NCBI GenBank assembly: GCA_028023455.1
Contig: JAQFVV010000013.1
Coordinates: 3,412,001-3,476,000 of the forward strand
DNA: 64,000 bases
From: Epiperipatus broadwayi
Lineage: Eukaryota; Onychophora; Udeonychophora; Euonychophora; Peripatidae
Direction: 5' to 3'
Made by a program: the position numbers and the translations under genes. How positions within the stretch are numbered: position 1 is the first letter of the stretch; the number at the start of each line of letters is the position of its first letter. Under the pieces are notes generated by a model. It saw only the letters and a list, made by a program, of their open reading frames with translations, ran no database searches and was not told the origin of the DNA. Positions 23,689 to 35,016 of the stretch are shown here, piece by piece.

Positions 23689-24103
23689 TATTGGATGAGT
23701 AGGCATTAGATAGGGATTTTATGCACAAGCCTTCTGGCATCCATTGATTACTCTGTTTAGCACAGGTGGCAATACTGTATGGAGAGTTTTGCTCTGTTTA
23801 TCAACAATTAATGTGCTAGTATAGGAAATGTGATCATGTGATGCTTAATGGTTTAACACCAATCCTGCCTAATAGGATAGTGGTGGCTATGGTTGTAAAA
23901 GAGCCAAAGACACCAAAATGTATGGGTGCTGAACTGAGTTCAGACCCATATGACTATTTAAGCTATTGAGCTTAGATTGAAAATATTTTTTGTGTTTTCA
24001 ATTTCATTCTCATAGTTTAGTAGTTAAGCTGAGATAAAAGGTGGTTGCTAGAGGGTTGCATTAGATCCTAAGATCTAGATGCAGTGCTCTCAGATCCAAA
24101 GCT

Positions 24104-24144
24104 CCTCACCGACGAAGGCCACAAGCCAGAAACTAGTCTGGGGA
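24104..24144 (+). ncRNA. Hammerhead-like ribozyme, array 2 copy 4 (core mutation)
   Basis: Exactly 456 bp after copy 3. The core reads CCGACGA (24,109-24,115), a T-to-C change at a conserved position that should impair cleavage. All other elements are intact, with the cleavage site after 24,138. Confidence 0.65.
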
Positions 24145-24310
24145 TATTGGATGAGTAGGCATTAGATAGGGATTTTATGCACAAGCCTTCTGGCATCCAT
24201 TGATTACTCTGTTTAGCACAGGTGGCAATACTGTATGGAGAGTTTTGCTCTGTTTATCAACAATTAATGTGCTAGTATAGGAAATGTGATCATGTGATAT
24301 TTAAATTGAT

Positions 24311-24752
24311 TAATATACTGAACTTGATAACTATTCAAATTATAATTTGCTGAGAATTTTTCTTCTGTTGCTGTTTAATAAAAAAGTTTTATATATTACA
24401 TTCAAAAATATTAAACACATTTCGTAAATCATCTTATGGATTGGCAAAAATGGCACAATCATCAGCATATTCTAAATCGAAGTCATTCTTGCTTTCATGA
24501 AAATGACTTCATCTTTGCCATTGCAAAGATCTATTTGATTCATTAAAAGCAATTGAATCTTTACATTAGATAGCAAAGATGAAGTTACTTTACTTATTTG
24601 GATGCCAATAGAACATAGACTCCCAAATACTTTTTTACACCAATTCAATTTATTTTAGTTGAAAAAAATGAGATGAAATAGACACCAGGAGATTAAATTT
24701 AGAAATAGTATAACTTTATTTCAATATAAAATACAAAATAAAAATCATTTAA
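24311..24752. other. AT-rich spacer
   Basis: No gene or recognised element. A short self-complementary patch around 24,478-24,590 (repeated AAGATGAAGTNA and its complement) can form a hairpin. Confidence 0.4.
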
Positions 24753-24768
24753 TAAATACAATAAATTC

Positions 24769-24828
24769 GGGATTCGAACTCAGACTTTCACACGACCCAC
24801 CACTCTCAGTGCCATCTCATATTGCTGA
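24769..24828 (-). other. tRNA-like segment (291-bp family)
   Basis: The minus sense has a TGGCACTGAGAGTGG A-box look-alike (complement of 24,800-24,814) and a perfect-looking B-box GAGTTCGAATCCC (complement of 24,769-24,781). The A-B spacing is about 33 nt, as in real tRNA promoters. It lies near the 3' end of the element. Confidence 0.6.
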
Positions 24829-24865
24829 CCACCTGATCACACACACATGTTGAAAAGATAAATAA

Positions 24866-24911
24866 TCACCAATACACGTATTTCATGCTAAAACAGCAAT
24901 CATCAGTTGGT
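24866..24911 (-). ncRNA. Type I hammerhead-like ribozyme (291-bp family)
   Basis: Minus sense: stem I ACCAA / TTGGT (five perfect pairs; complements of 24,907-24,911 and 24,868-24,872), core CTGATGA (24,900-24,906), stem II TGCT-GTTTT-AGCA, GAAA (24,881-24,884), a short stem III, and a GTA cleavage triplet (24,873-24,875). All consensus parts are present in order. A U-U mismatch lies at the base of stem II, the same position as the A-A mismatch in array 2. Confidence 0.7.
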
Positions 24912-25160
24912 CTAGATTACTATTCTCACACATATAAATAATCAGTACTCAGCTTTATATTAAGATAGCCAATAATTATACTTTAATGGACAGGCTTCAA
25001 ACTATTTCAACTCACAACTCTTTAGCCTTCCATTTCATTGAAAATCTGATGATGGAACATTCAAAGCCCTTGATAGTGCCAAGGTTGTCATCCTACCCAT
25101 GTTGACATATTAGTAATTCTGATCCCTCATGTACAGAAGAATAATCCATTTATATATACA

Positions 25161-25266
25161 TATGCAATATGAGATGGCACTGAGAGTGCTGGGTCATGTG
25201 AAAGTCTGAGTTTGAACCCTGAATATATTACATATATAAATGTAGGTTTAAGCCTGTACAAGGTAT
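25161..25266 (+). repeat. 3' part of 291-bp element, plus copy
   Basis: Reads AATATGAGATGGCACTGAGA, then a decayed B-box (GAGTTTGAACCC), and ends in TTTAAGCCTGTACAAGG, the same terminus as the 13.6 kb copy. It lacks the hammerhead part and so is 5'-truncated. Confidence 0.7.
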
Positions 25267-25279
25267 TAAATACAATAAA

Positions 25280-28200
25280 GAAACTAAGGCAAAAAAAAAA
25301 GTTTTATTAAGTAAAAAATCTATTTTTTTTTGACTGAATATAAATCTTGTGACCTTTTTTTTAAGTGGTTTAATTGTTTTAATTACTCAAGTTAAAAAAT
25401 GACTATTTTCTTGGTTTAAAAAAAATAAAAAAAATTGTATGTGTACACATAGAAGTCATTCTTACCAAGATATACAATGCAGATAAATATGGATTGTGTT
25501 TATGAACTATAACAAAAATTATTTTCAAAAATATGATGAAAGAGATTCATGAAGAGATTCTTCCAATGCGCATACTTATATCCATTCCATGAATCAAATG
25601 TGATGTGTAATTAGAATATGACAGAAATCATTTGTAATATCTTTATAAATTTTTAATTAACTTTCATAATATTATATTCAAACACAATCTTGTTTTTACC
25701 ATAGGCAATAATCATTATTAAAATAATTGCAACTATAATATAATGTTTCTTGAAGTCAACACTTCTTTAAAGGCATAATGGCAAAAACAAAAGCATTTCA
25801 CAAGGAATATACATTAAAAAATCAATAACATCATATTTGCTTTATATAAACTTACATTTTAGCAACAAAAATATTTTATCTTGAGAAATATCAATTTCTC
25901 TAGGGATTTATATACTTCAATGAACTCTTTATTTCTTAAGATACCCTTTTCAATATAAGAACTTGTTCATATCAATATCATACTTATTTATAATGACAGC
26001 ACATTCTATTCATCTAAAGACTGTTATATCACTAAATTCTTAATACCACAGATAAATACTAAACATTTTATATATCTAAAAAGTCTGGATGAAAACAAAA
26101 TTGACATCATTGATTATTTAAAAAAATGACCATTCATTAATAAATTTCTTCTCTAAAAAGTTAAAAAACAAAACTTTTTTCTCGAACTTTTTCTTAAAAG
26201 TTCTTTTTCAAAATTGTAAAACCTTTTATTTTTTAAAAACTATTTTCAAAATAAGTCTCACCATTTAGAAAGGCTCTTTTAAAAGCTGACAAAAGTAATT
26301 TTTATCTTATCAATTTGAACAACAACAAAAAATATTTTTAAGAAATCATTGCCACTAACAAGTTAGTTGGATGCTATATAACCTTACTATAAATAATGTT
26401 TATTATTTATAGTACTTGTTGCTGCAGATTTATATAATTGATTGTTACAAGTCTTAAATACACCAAATGCTACAGATTTTCTGTTATTCATTATTTATTT
26501 GAACTGCTTATTTCTATGTTCTATTACAAATGTAGAAGCTATCAAAACTACTTATCTTATAAACATATGTAACTCGAAATCTAAAAATCTTCATATAATT
26601 CAGTTAACCATTCAAAATGAGTGTAAATTAATATTTAAAAAAAAAAATTTTTCATCAGCTTAGCCTGCAAACAATTTAAATTTACTAAAATGTAGCACAA
26701 TTACTCAAAGTAAGCTATTTTAATCAAAATAAGAGACTAAAACAATATTAGTCTACTTAACAAATAATATTATTAATAATAGTAATAATCTATCTTGACT
26801 TCTTCATTAGTTATCATAACTGATTTTAAATAAATACACTTGCCAAGTACCATTCAGAAAAGTGTGTCATTATAGTCTACCAATATGTCAAAACCTTCAG
26901 ATATGGTCAAATTAAACATTTAATCCAGGATTGATATCTATGAGATATTATATAGGAGAAGTTCATAAGATAATATCAAAAGCAATTTAAATCTATTATA
27001 TAATTTTAAACTTCAATATCACATATGCTTCATAATACATCTTATGTAATGATAACAGTATTTATGTATATGTGTTTTATTCTAATTGCAAAACAATATT
27101 ACTTATGCAATTTATATATATATTATGAATGAAGTTCATTTTAAAACTAAATAATTGATATTTATTGTGTAGATATATCACTAACAAATCCCTTAAAAAT
27201 CATTTCTCTTGGAAAACTACACTGATTTTTTAAAAAAAAATTATAAGAGAACTTATTTTATTAGCTTTAATTATGTTGTAATATTTTTAAAAATATTATC
27301 TTTTAATATTATTTTCCAATAAAAAAAAATTATATCCTCATTAAATCTATGTTTTATTTTTAAACCACAATCTTTTAAAATAAGACTTTAAAAAATATAC
27401 AATACAGTTTAAATTACATGGCAAAATGAAATAAAATACCAATAATTTATTTAAATAAAAATGGGATAATTTTAAATTATTAATTGAAAATCAAAAATTG
27501 TAATAAATATATTTACTTATTTTGCTAATCAAGAGCTTCTCCTGTGAAGATTTTAAGAGATTAGAAATGAATTCTAAATAGGAGCAAGTTTATATGAAGT
27601 TTAAACAAATACAATTTTTTAATAGGATAAAATTTTAATGATTTTGAGCAATTATCATTACACATATCCAAATCTCCCCTTCTTCCTTAAAAATTTTGAT
27701 CAATTATTTATTTTAAAATGTTTATTAATTATTGTCTAGATTTTATTTAAATAGAAGACTTTTTAAATGAGTTTTAATTTTTTAAATATATATATATATA
27801 TTACATTAATTATCAGATGATTAATTAATTTTCTAATTAATCTTAAAAACTTTCTTTTGAAATAAACTTTTAAATCAAAATAAAAGCTTGATGCATATAT
27901 ATATTAAACTTTTTAATTCTTGCAGATTTTAAATGATTACCTTAAAAAAAAGAACATAATTATTATAAGTTATTAACAATCATTTTTATTTGTAATAATA
28001 TAAAGAAATATGACAAAGTAGTCAAAATATTTTATTTTAATAATTTAGAAGTGAAAATGTTCAAAATTCATATATGTGTGCAAAAAATTGTCTGGCACTT
28101 TTGTAGAAACTGTACAACAGAAGTTCACTAGCCATGTTTATTTTAATAATCCATTTACAGTGGTGTCAAAAAAAACCTTGCAAACAATATGGGTGATTAC

Positions 28201-28799
28201 AAGTTTTAAAAAATTTAATATAAATAACAAATGAAAAAGTTGATATGTTACAAATGTAAGTTCTTCATGTCGATGGCTACAAATGCATCTTCAACTTTAT
28301 GCAATAGGCGGGCATAAATTCTGTTATATATGAATCAATGAGTTATCTTGCAATTCCCTTGCTTTTTATCTTCTGTCATTGGACGATCCAAAATTTTAAT
28401 CATTTCCACAAAAAAAAAGGTAAAGTAAAAGCTCAAAAATAATATTACAATAAATATAATAAAATGCTACCAAATAATAACAATGTTTGCAATGTGTTTA
28501 TATTCATACACTATCATATACATAAAAAAAATTATTAATTATATGTTGTGAAATGGAATTTATAAATCATTTAGCAATATTTGTTAAAAGTAACCCTAAT
28601 TTATAATTTATTTTCTTAATATTGTTTAATTTTAATAAGTAACACAAGTTCAGTAAAATATTTTTGACAAAATAAATATAAACAAATAGTTAATGCCCCA
28701 GAAAACAGATAACTAAAACAAACATGAGTAGCAAACTTTCTTCATACAGCTTCTAGAAAAGTACCAATTGATTTTTTCCGGAATTACCACCGATGCACA
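25280..28799. other. AT-rich intergenic DNA
   Basis: About 3.5 kb without a supportable gene. It contains TA repeats (about 27,786-27,800), long A/T runs and many chance frames under 75 codons. A CAGTGGTGTCAAAAA string at 28,159 resembles a Tc1-type transposon end, but no matching opposite end was found. Confidence 0.5.
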
Positions 28800-29006
28800 T
28801 ATATATACACACACATACACATTATGATTATACGTTGGATTAATTTTATCATCTAATATTAACTGCTAAATGTCTTTAGAAAAATTCAAATTTTATTTAA
28901 ACTTTTCAAATACATTCAACTATTTAGTAATAACATATAGATTAATATATAATACATTTCAAGTGGATTTTCTCTTATTCATATGTGCCTGGACAGTGAA
29001 AAAACT

Positions 29007-29090
29007 AGCATGGAAATCAAACAGGGGGTCATTAGATTCATGAATTCTGAATTTAAGATGAAATTCTAACCAACTAGGTTTAGGTTGTTC
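29007..29090 (-). other. tRNA-like segment relic, copy B(-)
   Basis: The minus sense keeps a weak A-box (CCTAGTTGGTTAGAAT) and the surrounding 3' UTR order seen in pair A. The B-box is lost. Confidence 0.45.
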
Positions 29091-29169
29091 AGTTAGAGAC
29101 AACAGTTAATAAAATATTACTTATCTATGAGGATCCTCTTAATCTCTCCACTTTTTTCTTAAAAGTGAG

Positions 29170-29440
29170 ATCAACGAATGGTTTCCAAATATTATGAATT
29201 ATCACACTAGGTTAATTTATGAGATTTCTTGTCATTGTCATGTGAGCAGTTTCTTTAAATTTTCTTCACCATACAATATTTTATCTATTCTCAAGTAAAT
29301 ATATTTATTGGAACAAACATGGTCTGCTACTCTAGATATATCTGTATGTCCTTTCTAATCATCATTTTGTGCTCTTTTAATCACTTTTCAATGGGAAACT
29401 GGATTTACTAATATACTTCTTGCCATATTTCATGATATTT
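29170..29440 (-). pseudogene. GIY-YIG region relic, Penelope-like copy B(-)
   Basis: Nucleotide similarity to 19,179-19,445 is evident across the stretch (for example AGCAGTTTCTTTAAA and TTTGTGCTCTT blocks on +), including the EHK-encoding part, but the frame is lost by many indels. Confidence 0.55.
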
Positions 29441-29734
29441 CATACATTGCAGTTTTATTTTTCAGCATAAAATTCCTAGTAATGCGCTATAGCTTTGGAC
29501 AGTTACTGTGATGTTATATTGATTGCAGATTTTTTCTAATTTGCCAGCTATTGCTGATGTACTTATAATTGCTTTTTCTTTTGATATTCATTTTTGTTGT
29601 TTTTAATGATAACAGACAGATGACCATTCTTCATGAAAATTTGTTCTATCTAGATCTTTTTTTCTTCAAGTCATTAATTTCTGAATTAAATTATTTTGCT
29701 GTGTTTTATAGTGATAGTATAACTCCATGTTCTC

Positions 29735-30560
29735 CTATGTGTGTGTATTTCTATAAATTGTACTTTTGATTTTATCAGCAGATGGATCATCTAAGAATGC
29801 CAACTTTTGTTCTTGCTCTGATTCTATTGTGAATTTAATTGAAGAGGATATGTTATTTGCTATATATCCAAAACATTTGTAATAATGTTTTACCATATGT
29901 ATACACAACAAATCAATTAACATTATAAAGCATGACTTTAGATAGGGATGGAGTACTAATTATGGCAGTTGTTTCATGTTTTTCCATGTAACTGTTGCTA
30001 ATCAGAAGTGATGGTAGTGAATCCATAACCATTTTTTTTTTATTTTTTGGAAGAATACTGTGTTGTATTACTCAATACATTTTGTTATGCAGAATATTAA
30101 GAATCCCATTATAATATTAATGGGGAAGGTTATAATTTGTAAGATATTATTCTCATTTAATCTTTTCTTTAAAACATATACTTCATCACATGGTACATTT
30201 GTGAATAAATTTTATACATCAAAGCTTTCCCAATGTCAGTTTTTTCTATTTTCATGTCCTTAATTAATTCCACAAAGTGCTAAGAACTATGAGAAGAAAT
30301 CTTGACAAATTTTGACATTGACATGGTGAATTTCTAGAATTAAAAATAGATCATAATAAAATGAAGTCCTTATGGAATTTAATTAGACCATAAAGATGGA
30401 GATTTTGTTGAAATATGATATTAACTTATTTTTTTGTGAATCAATGAAATAACTGTGATGATTTCTAAATAATGCTTATAGCTTTGTTTCAATAGCTAAT
30501 ATATATTTTATCTCATCATAGGACATTTTTGAATTGGGGTGTCTATTAAGTGTTTTTTTA
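29735..30560 (-). pseudogene. Reverse transcriptase relic, Penelope-like copy B(-)
   Basis: At 29,770-29,860 the minus strand reads NNISSSIKFTIESEQEQKLA then FLD, essentially the same block as pair A, followed by a deletion. The region up to about 30,560 corresponds to the earlier RT domain at nucleotide level, with stops in all frames. The YVDD motif is not preserved. Confidence 0.65.
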
Positions 30561-30569
30561 TTTTCTTAA

Positions 30570-30976
30570 ACTAGACAAATCTATTACCATTCTCCCTGAT
30601 GTCAAAGCAAAGTTACACTTGTAATAGATACTACTGATTATGATAATAAAAGCTTCTCATAAAATACAAAAAGGTGGTAAAACAACTTTAGAAACAATGC
30701 AACAAAAATTATACACATTGCAAGGTATTTCACAAAATAAATAAAAAAAGTAAAATAACATCAAATTTCAGCAATATAACTCATACTCATCTTCCATAAG
30801 TTTAACTTTCATTTAACCTATTGTTGGTTCTAGAAGTTCACCATGTCAAAACTTGTCAAGATTTCTCTCAAGATTCATAATCCTTTGGCAAATAAGACAC
30901 AGTCCTTTCAGGGATTTTAAACACTTTATTAAATTAAGAACATGAAAATAGAATAAAGTGACATACTGTTAAGTTT
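30570..30976 (+). pseudogene. Reverse transcriptase relic 5' part, Penelope-like copy B(+)
   Basis: Nucleotide similarity to 20,850-21,310: the 'DKSIIILPADKG' block is decayed (LDKSITILPDVKA), then the region after LPKIHK, ending with a sequence equivalent to the start of the SFDVESLF motif where the LINE is inserted. No frame is open. Confidence 0.6.
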
Positions 30977-33706
30977 TCTTCTGGTGTTGAACTTATTGAG
31001 ATATGAGATACCCAATAAGGGAAATTTAAAAAGATGAAACCAACTAAGAAATACAGTATTAACAGATGGTGTTCCTAATATATTAGAAACACTTCAATGA
31101 ATTTGAATTAGAACTTGTAAATTGTTTTAAGTACACTATTAAAAACTGCAACAAAATACTGATTCAAAAAAAAGCAGCAAAGACCAGTCAAATTTCTAAC
31201 CCAGGATAATTTATGAAAAAAAAAAAGAAAGAATATAAAAATATATAAAAATGATCCATTAAGAAGAACTGAAAATCTACAATTTTGTAAAATATGAAAG
31301 AGTTTATAACAATGTAGGATAATATAATTGTGAAATACTAAGGAAATATATAGAAGAGAATAAAAGTGTAAAACAACATCATGATATAGGCAGAAAACAT
31401 TTCTGCAATAAGAAGAAAAGATAAAATTATTACTAAAAAGAGAAATAACATTATGAAATATGTGAAAAAGTTAGATAAAAATTATATAGCAGTAATGAAT
31501 AAATAGAAGTATCTCCTCCAATTATTACATCTTCTGAATTGTCTTTCATTTTAAAAGAAGTGAGAAATGTAATTAAATCTAAGAAGAAGGGTAAATCTTA
31601 AGATAATGATGAAATTATAATTGATATCTTAAAAACAATAAGTGAAAAAATAAAAAATTATTGACAAAGTTATATGTGAAATAACTAAATGATAAAGATA
31701 TACCAGATGATTACAAGAATGCAGTGTTAATATTAATATTTAAAAAAATTATAAAGAAGATATTAAAAATTACAAATCTATCAGTTTTTTATCAATTCTG
31801 AACAAAAATTTTAACAAGATTATTACACTACAGTGAACTCTGAATTTTAACTAATTAAAAGAACAAGGTGTATATAAAAGTGGTTTTAGCACAATAGGTC
31901 ACATTGCAAGTGCTGAGAAAAGTTATAGAATGAGTTAATGAATATAAGTTGCCATTATGTCTTAAATTTATAGATTGTGAAAAGGCCTTTAATCCTATAA
32001 GCATTTCTTCAGTGATTAAGGTATTGAATCATCAAAATATAGATTCAGGATACTGTCATACTTTGAAGAATATTTATCAAAATGCAACAGCAATGACTAG
32101 ATTATGTAATGATACTAAGAAGATTAATAATAAGAAGAATGTATGATAGAGTAATTCCAAATCTCGAAAACTTTTTACAGCAGTTTTACAACCAAGGGAA
32201 TAAAAGAAAATGGAGATTATTTAAGTTATCTAGATTTTTTACATGATATGGTTGTTTTTGAAAATAATGCTTCAGAGCTTCAGGAAATTTTGCAAGACTG
32301 AATTAAAAATGTAGAACTAAAGATAGATGCTAAAAATACTAAAATAATATTCAATAGATTTTCCTAAAAAAAAAAAGAAAAGAAAGATAATGATGAATTT
32401 AAAAAAGTTAACAACTACAAATATCTTGATCAGATTATTAATATAAATGGTGCTTTTGGTAGAAATAATTGTTTAAAAAGGAAGATTTTTAATAAATGTG
32501 TTTTACTAGTTCAAACTTATGGATCTGAGACTTGGACACCCAATAGAAGAGCAATACAGAGATTTCAAATCACTTCAATGGAAAGATTATATTATGAGTA
32601 ACAAGAAAGGATTAAAAATGAAATACATGAATGAGAGAACAACACATATTATTTGACATTATTGAAAGAATTAAGAGATTGATGTGGAATTGGATTGGAT
32701 ATATTGGTACTAAAGATAATAATAAATGAAAAGTTAATGAAACCTTAAACTGGATTCCAAGAGTGTAAAAGATCTAAAAAGATATCACATGTGAAATGGA
32801 TGGATGAAATAAGGAAATGTTCTAGTATGATGAGGAGAAAAGTATGGCTAAAGATCAAAGAAACTGGGTGAAACTTGGAAAAACCTTCATACTGTAACGG
32901 ATTGATAATGATTGAAAATGGTGATATATTTTATAACTTGCATTTATATAACTCAATCATTTAATTTTTACAAAAAAAAAATTTTTATTATTTACCTATT
33001 TTATTATAAAAATTATTCATATATTATCTAACTATAATATAATTTCATATATAATTTTTTATTCTTTTAGTTTAATTTTATTTCTATCTTATCTTATCTC
33101 AACTCTTAAAATTTTAGTATACAAAGTAAAAATCAAAAAATTATTTTAAAAAGTCAGTTGTAAAATTTGGTTAAAAATTAAATTAAATTAAAAAATATAT
33201 AAAATTATATTATAATGAGATAATGTATGAATAAATTTACAATAAATTAATTTAGTAATAAATAAATAGCTAAGATTTATATAAATATAAGTTATAACAT
33301 ATATACAGTAATTTAAAATTAAAAATAATCAATTTAAACAAAATTGAAATAGACAATTCATTTCATTTTAATATTAAAATTTGATCATTTAAAGTACATA
33401 CAGTGCTTTTTATAAAAATTTAGATAAAAAGCAATAGAGTTAATATTTATAAAGTTGTTAAAAACTATATACATATATTTATTGGTTTGTTAATTCTGTT
33501 AATAAATAGAATATTATATAATAATGTATAATATTTAATTATATGTAGTTATAAATTAAAATATATTAATTATGTGCTCAAATATTTTTGAAAATTATAG
33601 CTCTGGCAAAGACTGCTGGTTTGTCAAAACTGTAATAAAATATTATCAAGAAATAAATAAAATTTCTTTCATTGTAAAAAAAATGAATAAAGATAAGTGT
33701 ATTTAA
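30977..33706 (+). mobile_element. RTE-like LINE inserted in Penelope-like copy B(+)
   Basis: Non-LTR retrotransposon relic. Between about 31,500 and 32,000 the + strand, with frame breaks, gives PPPIITSSE, VIKSKKKGKS, IPDDYKNAVLILIFKK, SGFSTIGHI, then LKFIDCEKAFN (31,960-31,995), VIKVLNHQNIDSGYCHTLKN and IYQNATA: the classic RTE reverse transcriptase order ('IPEDW.NA.LI.IFKKG', 'F...FST.DHI', 'AFIDYEKAFD'). At about 32,750-32,920 a MDE-like block and KETGKTW-type end match the C-terminus. The host Penelope-like copy breaks at TGACATACTGTTAAGTT (30,959-30,975) and resumes at TGACAATATATTAAGTT (33,707), probably a diverged 17-bp target-site duplication. The 700 bp after 32,930 is AT-rich and unassigned. 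Confidence 0.7.
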
Positions 33707-34260
33707 ATGACAATATATTAAGTTATTATGTGGAAAGTTTATTCACAAATTTAGCCTGTGATGAAGTATTATCTATTTTAAGGAAAAGATTAAATGAAAA
33801 TAACTTACAAATCAGGATAAATCCTATTAATATTATAATGATACTCTTAACATTCTGCATAACAATAACATATGTTTAACTCAACACAAAATTCTTAAAA
33901 AAATTCAACACATGGATAGGCTGATCATAATTAACAACATTTACATGAAAAAACATGAAACCATAGCCTTCTAAAGTCTTGCTTCATTATATTAATGATA
34001 CTTTTATTGTACATTCACATGGTGAAGTATTATGATAAATATTCAGGATACACAACAATAACATATATATATAGCATATCCTCTTCAATTTAATTCACAA
34101 TAAAATCAGAAAAACAAAAATTAGCACTCTTAGATGTTCTTGTGACATGTTCTTTCATGACAAAATCAAAACTACTGTTTATAAAAAAAATTCACACAAT
34201 AAAAGAAAATACTTAGCATATATATCAAGACAAAAACACTAACATGAGAGTTATATAATC
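33697..34260 (+). pseudogene. Reverse transcriptase relic 3' part, Penelope-like copy B(+)
   Basis: Resumes with LSYYVESLFTNLACDEVLSI (33,718-33,777), the post-insertion continuation of the first catalytic block, although the Asp is replaced. Later blocks (YINDTFIV in place of YVDDTFVI near 33,991, then FNSQ..SEKQKLALLDVLV and TVYKK..H) follow with frameshifts. Non-functional. Confidence 0.65.
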
Positions 34261-34539
34261 ACTATGGAATAGAGGAAAAAAAGTTAATTCAGAAGCCAAT
34301 GATTTGGAAAAAAAAGGTCTCCATAAAATAAACTCTCATGAAGAATGGTTAGCCATAAGTTGTCATTAAGAAATATTTCCTTAAGTAGGCAACAAAAAAA
34401 AACATTAAAAAAACAATTGTAGATAAATATACTAGGGATTGCAAGCAAATTTAAAAAATTTTGCAATCTATATAACATCAGAAAACCTTTCTAAAGCCAT
34501 AACACACTGAGAAATCCTAACTTCTACAAAACCTAAATA

Positions 34540-34830
34540 TGAACTGCTGAAAAACAAAGATTGCATTCTTGAAATATCATGTAAATATGAAAGGGCATAC
34601 ATTAGTGAAACCAGATGATGCTTTAAAAGAATGATTAAAACAACACAAAATGAGATTAGAAAGCAAAAAATAGATGTATCTATAGGAGCAGGTAGTGTGT
34701 ATACTAAAAAAGATATGTTTGCGAAAAACAAAAATATTGACAGATAAAAAAAGTAAAAAAAAAAATTAAAGAAATTTCTCACATGACAATGACATATTAC
34801 TCCATAAGTTAACCTAACATGATAATTCAT
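34540..34830 (+). pseudogene. GIY-YIG relic, Penelope-like copy B(+)
   Basis: One frame reads NKDCILEISCKYERAYISETR, equivalent to the GIY-YIG start 'CIYEIPC.C...YIGET', then IDVSIGAGSVYTKKDMFAKN, matching the distal part of copy A(-). The catalytic Gly of YIG is replaced by Ser and stops interrupt. It confirms that the family's original order is RT then GIY-YIG and that the deletion in copy A(+) is secondary. Confidence 0.7.
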
Positions 34831-34932
34831 AAAGTTTGGAATCCATTGATTAACCCCACCCTTAAAAAATGTGAAGTAATCAGGAAAACTTAATAAATAA
34901 ATATTAAAAATTTCTACTGACTGGTGCCTTTG

Positions 34933-35016
34933 ACAGAATAGTATAGTTGGTTAGAGAATTATTTTAATTTCATATTTACAAATGAAAAGACTCTTGGTTT
35001 GGATTTCCATTCTAAT
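34933..35016 (+). other. tRNA-like segment relic, copy B(+)
   Basis: A-box TAGTATAGTTGGTTAGAGA is well kept; the B-box is decayed to TGGTTTGGATTTCC. The position relative to coding end and terminus is the same as in pair A. Confidence 0.55.

Larger units (their letters stand above)
22878..24310. mobile_element. Inverted array 2 of 456-bp hammerhead units (young palindrome)
   Basis: About 1.4 kb between perfect 14-bp direct repeats, ATATTTAAATTGAT, at 22,878-22,891 and 24,297-24,310; a few bases may be microhomology. The left half (to 23,533) is about 1.4 direct units, sense on the minus strand. The right half (23,534-24,296) is about 1.7 units, sense on +. The period is 456 bp in both halves (TGATAAACAG at 22,888 and 23,344; CAATTTCATT at 23,543 and 23,999). 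The arms 22,888-23,533 and 23,614-24,259 are inverted repeats of about 646 bp that look almost identical, with an 80-bp spacer. Each half contains two hammerhead motifs exactly one unit apart, so self-cleavage of either transcript could release a 456-nt RNA. No coding capacity is seen. Interpreted as a retrozyme-like non-autonomous retroelement. Confidence 0.85.
24753..25279. mobile_element. Head-to-head pair of the 291-bp hammerhead/tRNA-like element
   Basis: A 501-bp insertion (24,766-25,266) flanked by perfect 13-bp direct repeats, TAAATACAATAAA, at 24,753-24,765 and 25,267-25,279. The left part is a minus-sense copy (24,766 to about 24,935) holding the hammerhead motif and tRNA-like segment. 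The right part is a shorter plus-sense copy (about 25,160-25,266) with the tRNA-like segment and 3' end. Both match the full-length copy at 13,623-13,913. About 220 bp between them is not clearly assignable to the family, so the copies may be joined through extra sequence. The 3' ends face outward, the same geometry as the Penelope-like pairs and the arrays. Confidence 0.75.

Noticed and set aside
22878-24310. CRISPR-like or satellite array
   Set aside because: Only partial 456-bp units in two orientations inside one direct repeat; not short repeats with unique spacers and not a long satellite.
28159-28330. Possible Tc1/mariner relic starting CAGTGGTGTCAAAAA
   Set aside because: No opposite inverted end and no transposase motif on either strand.
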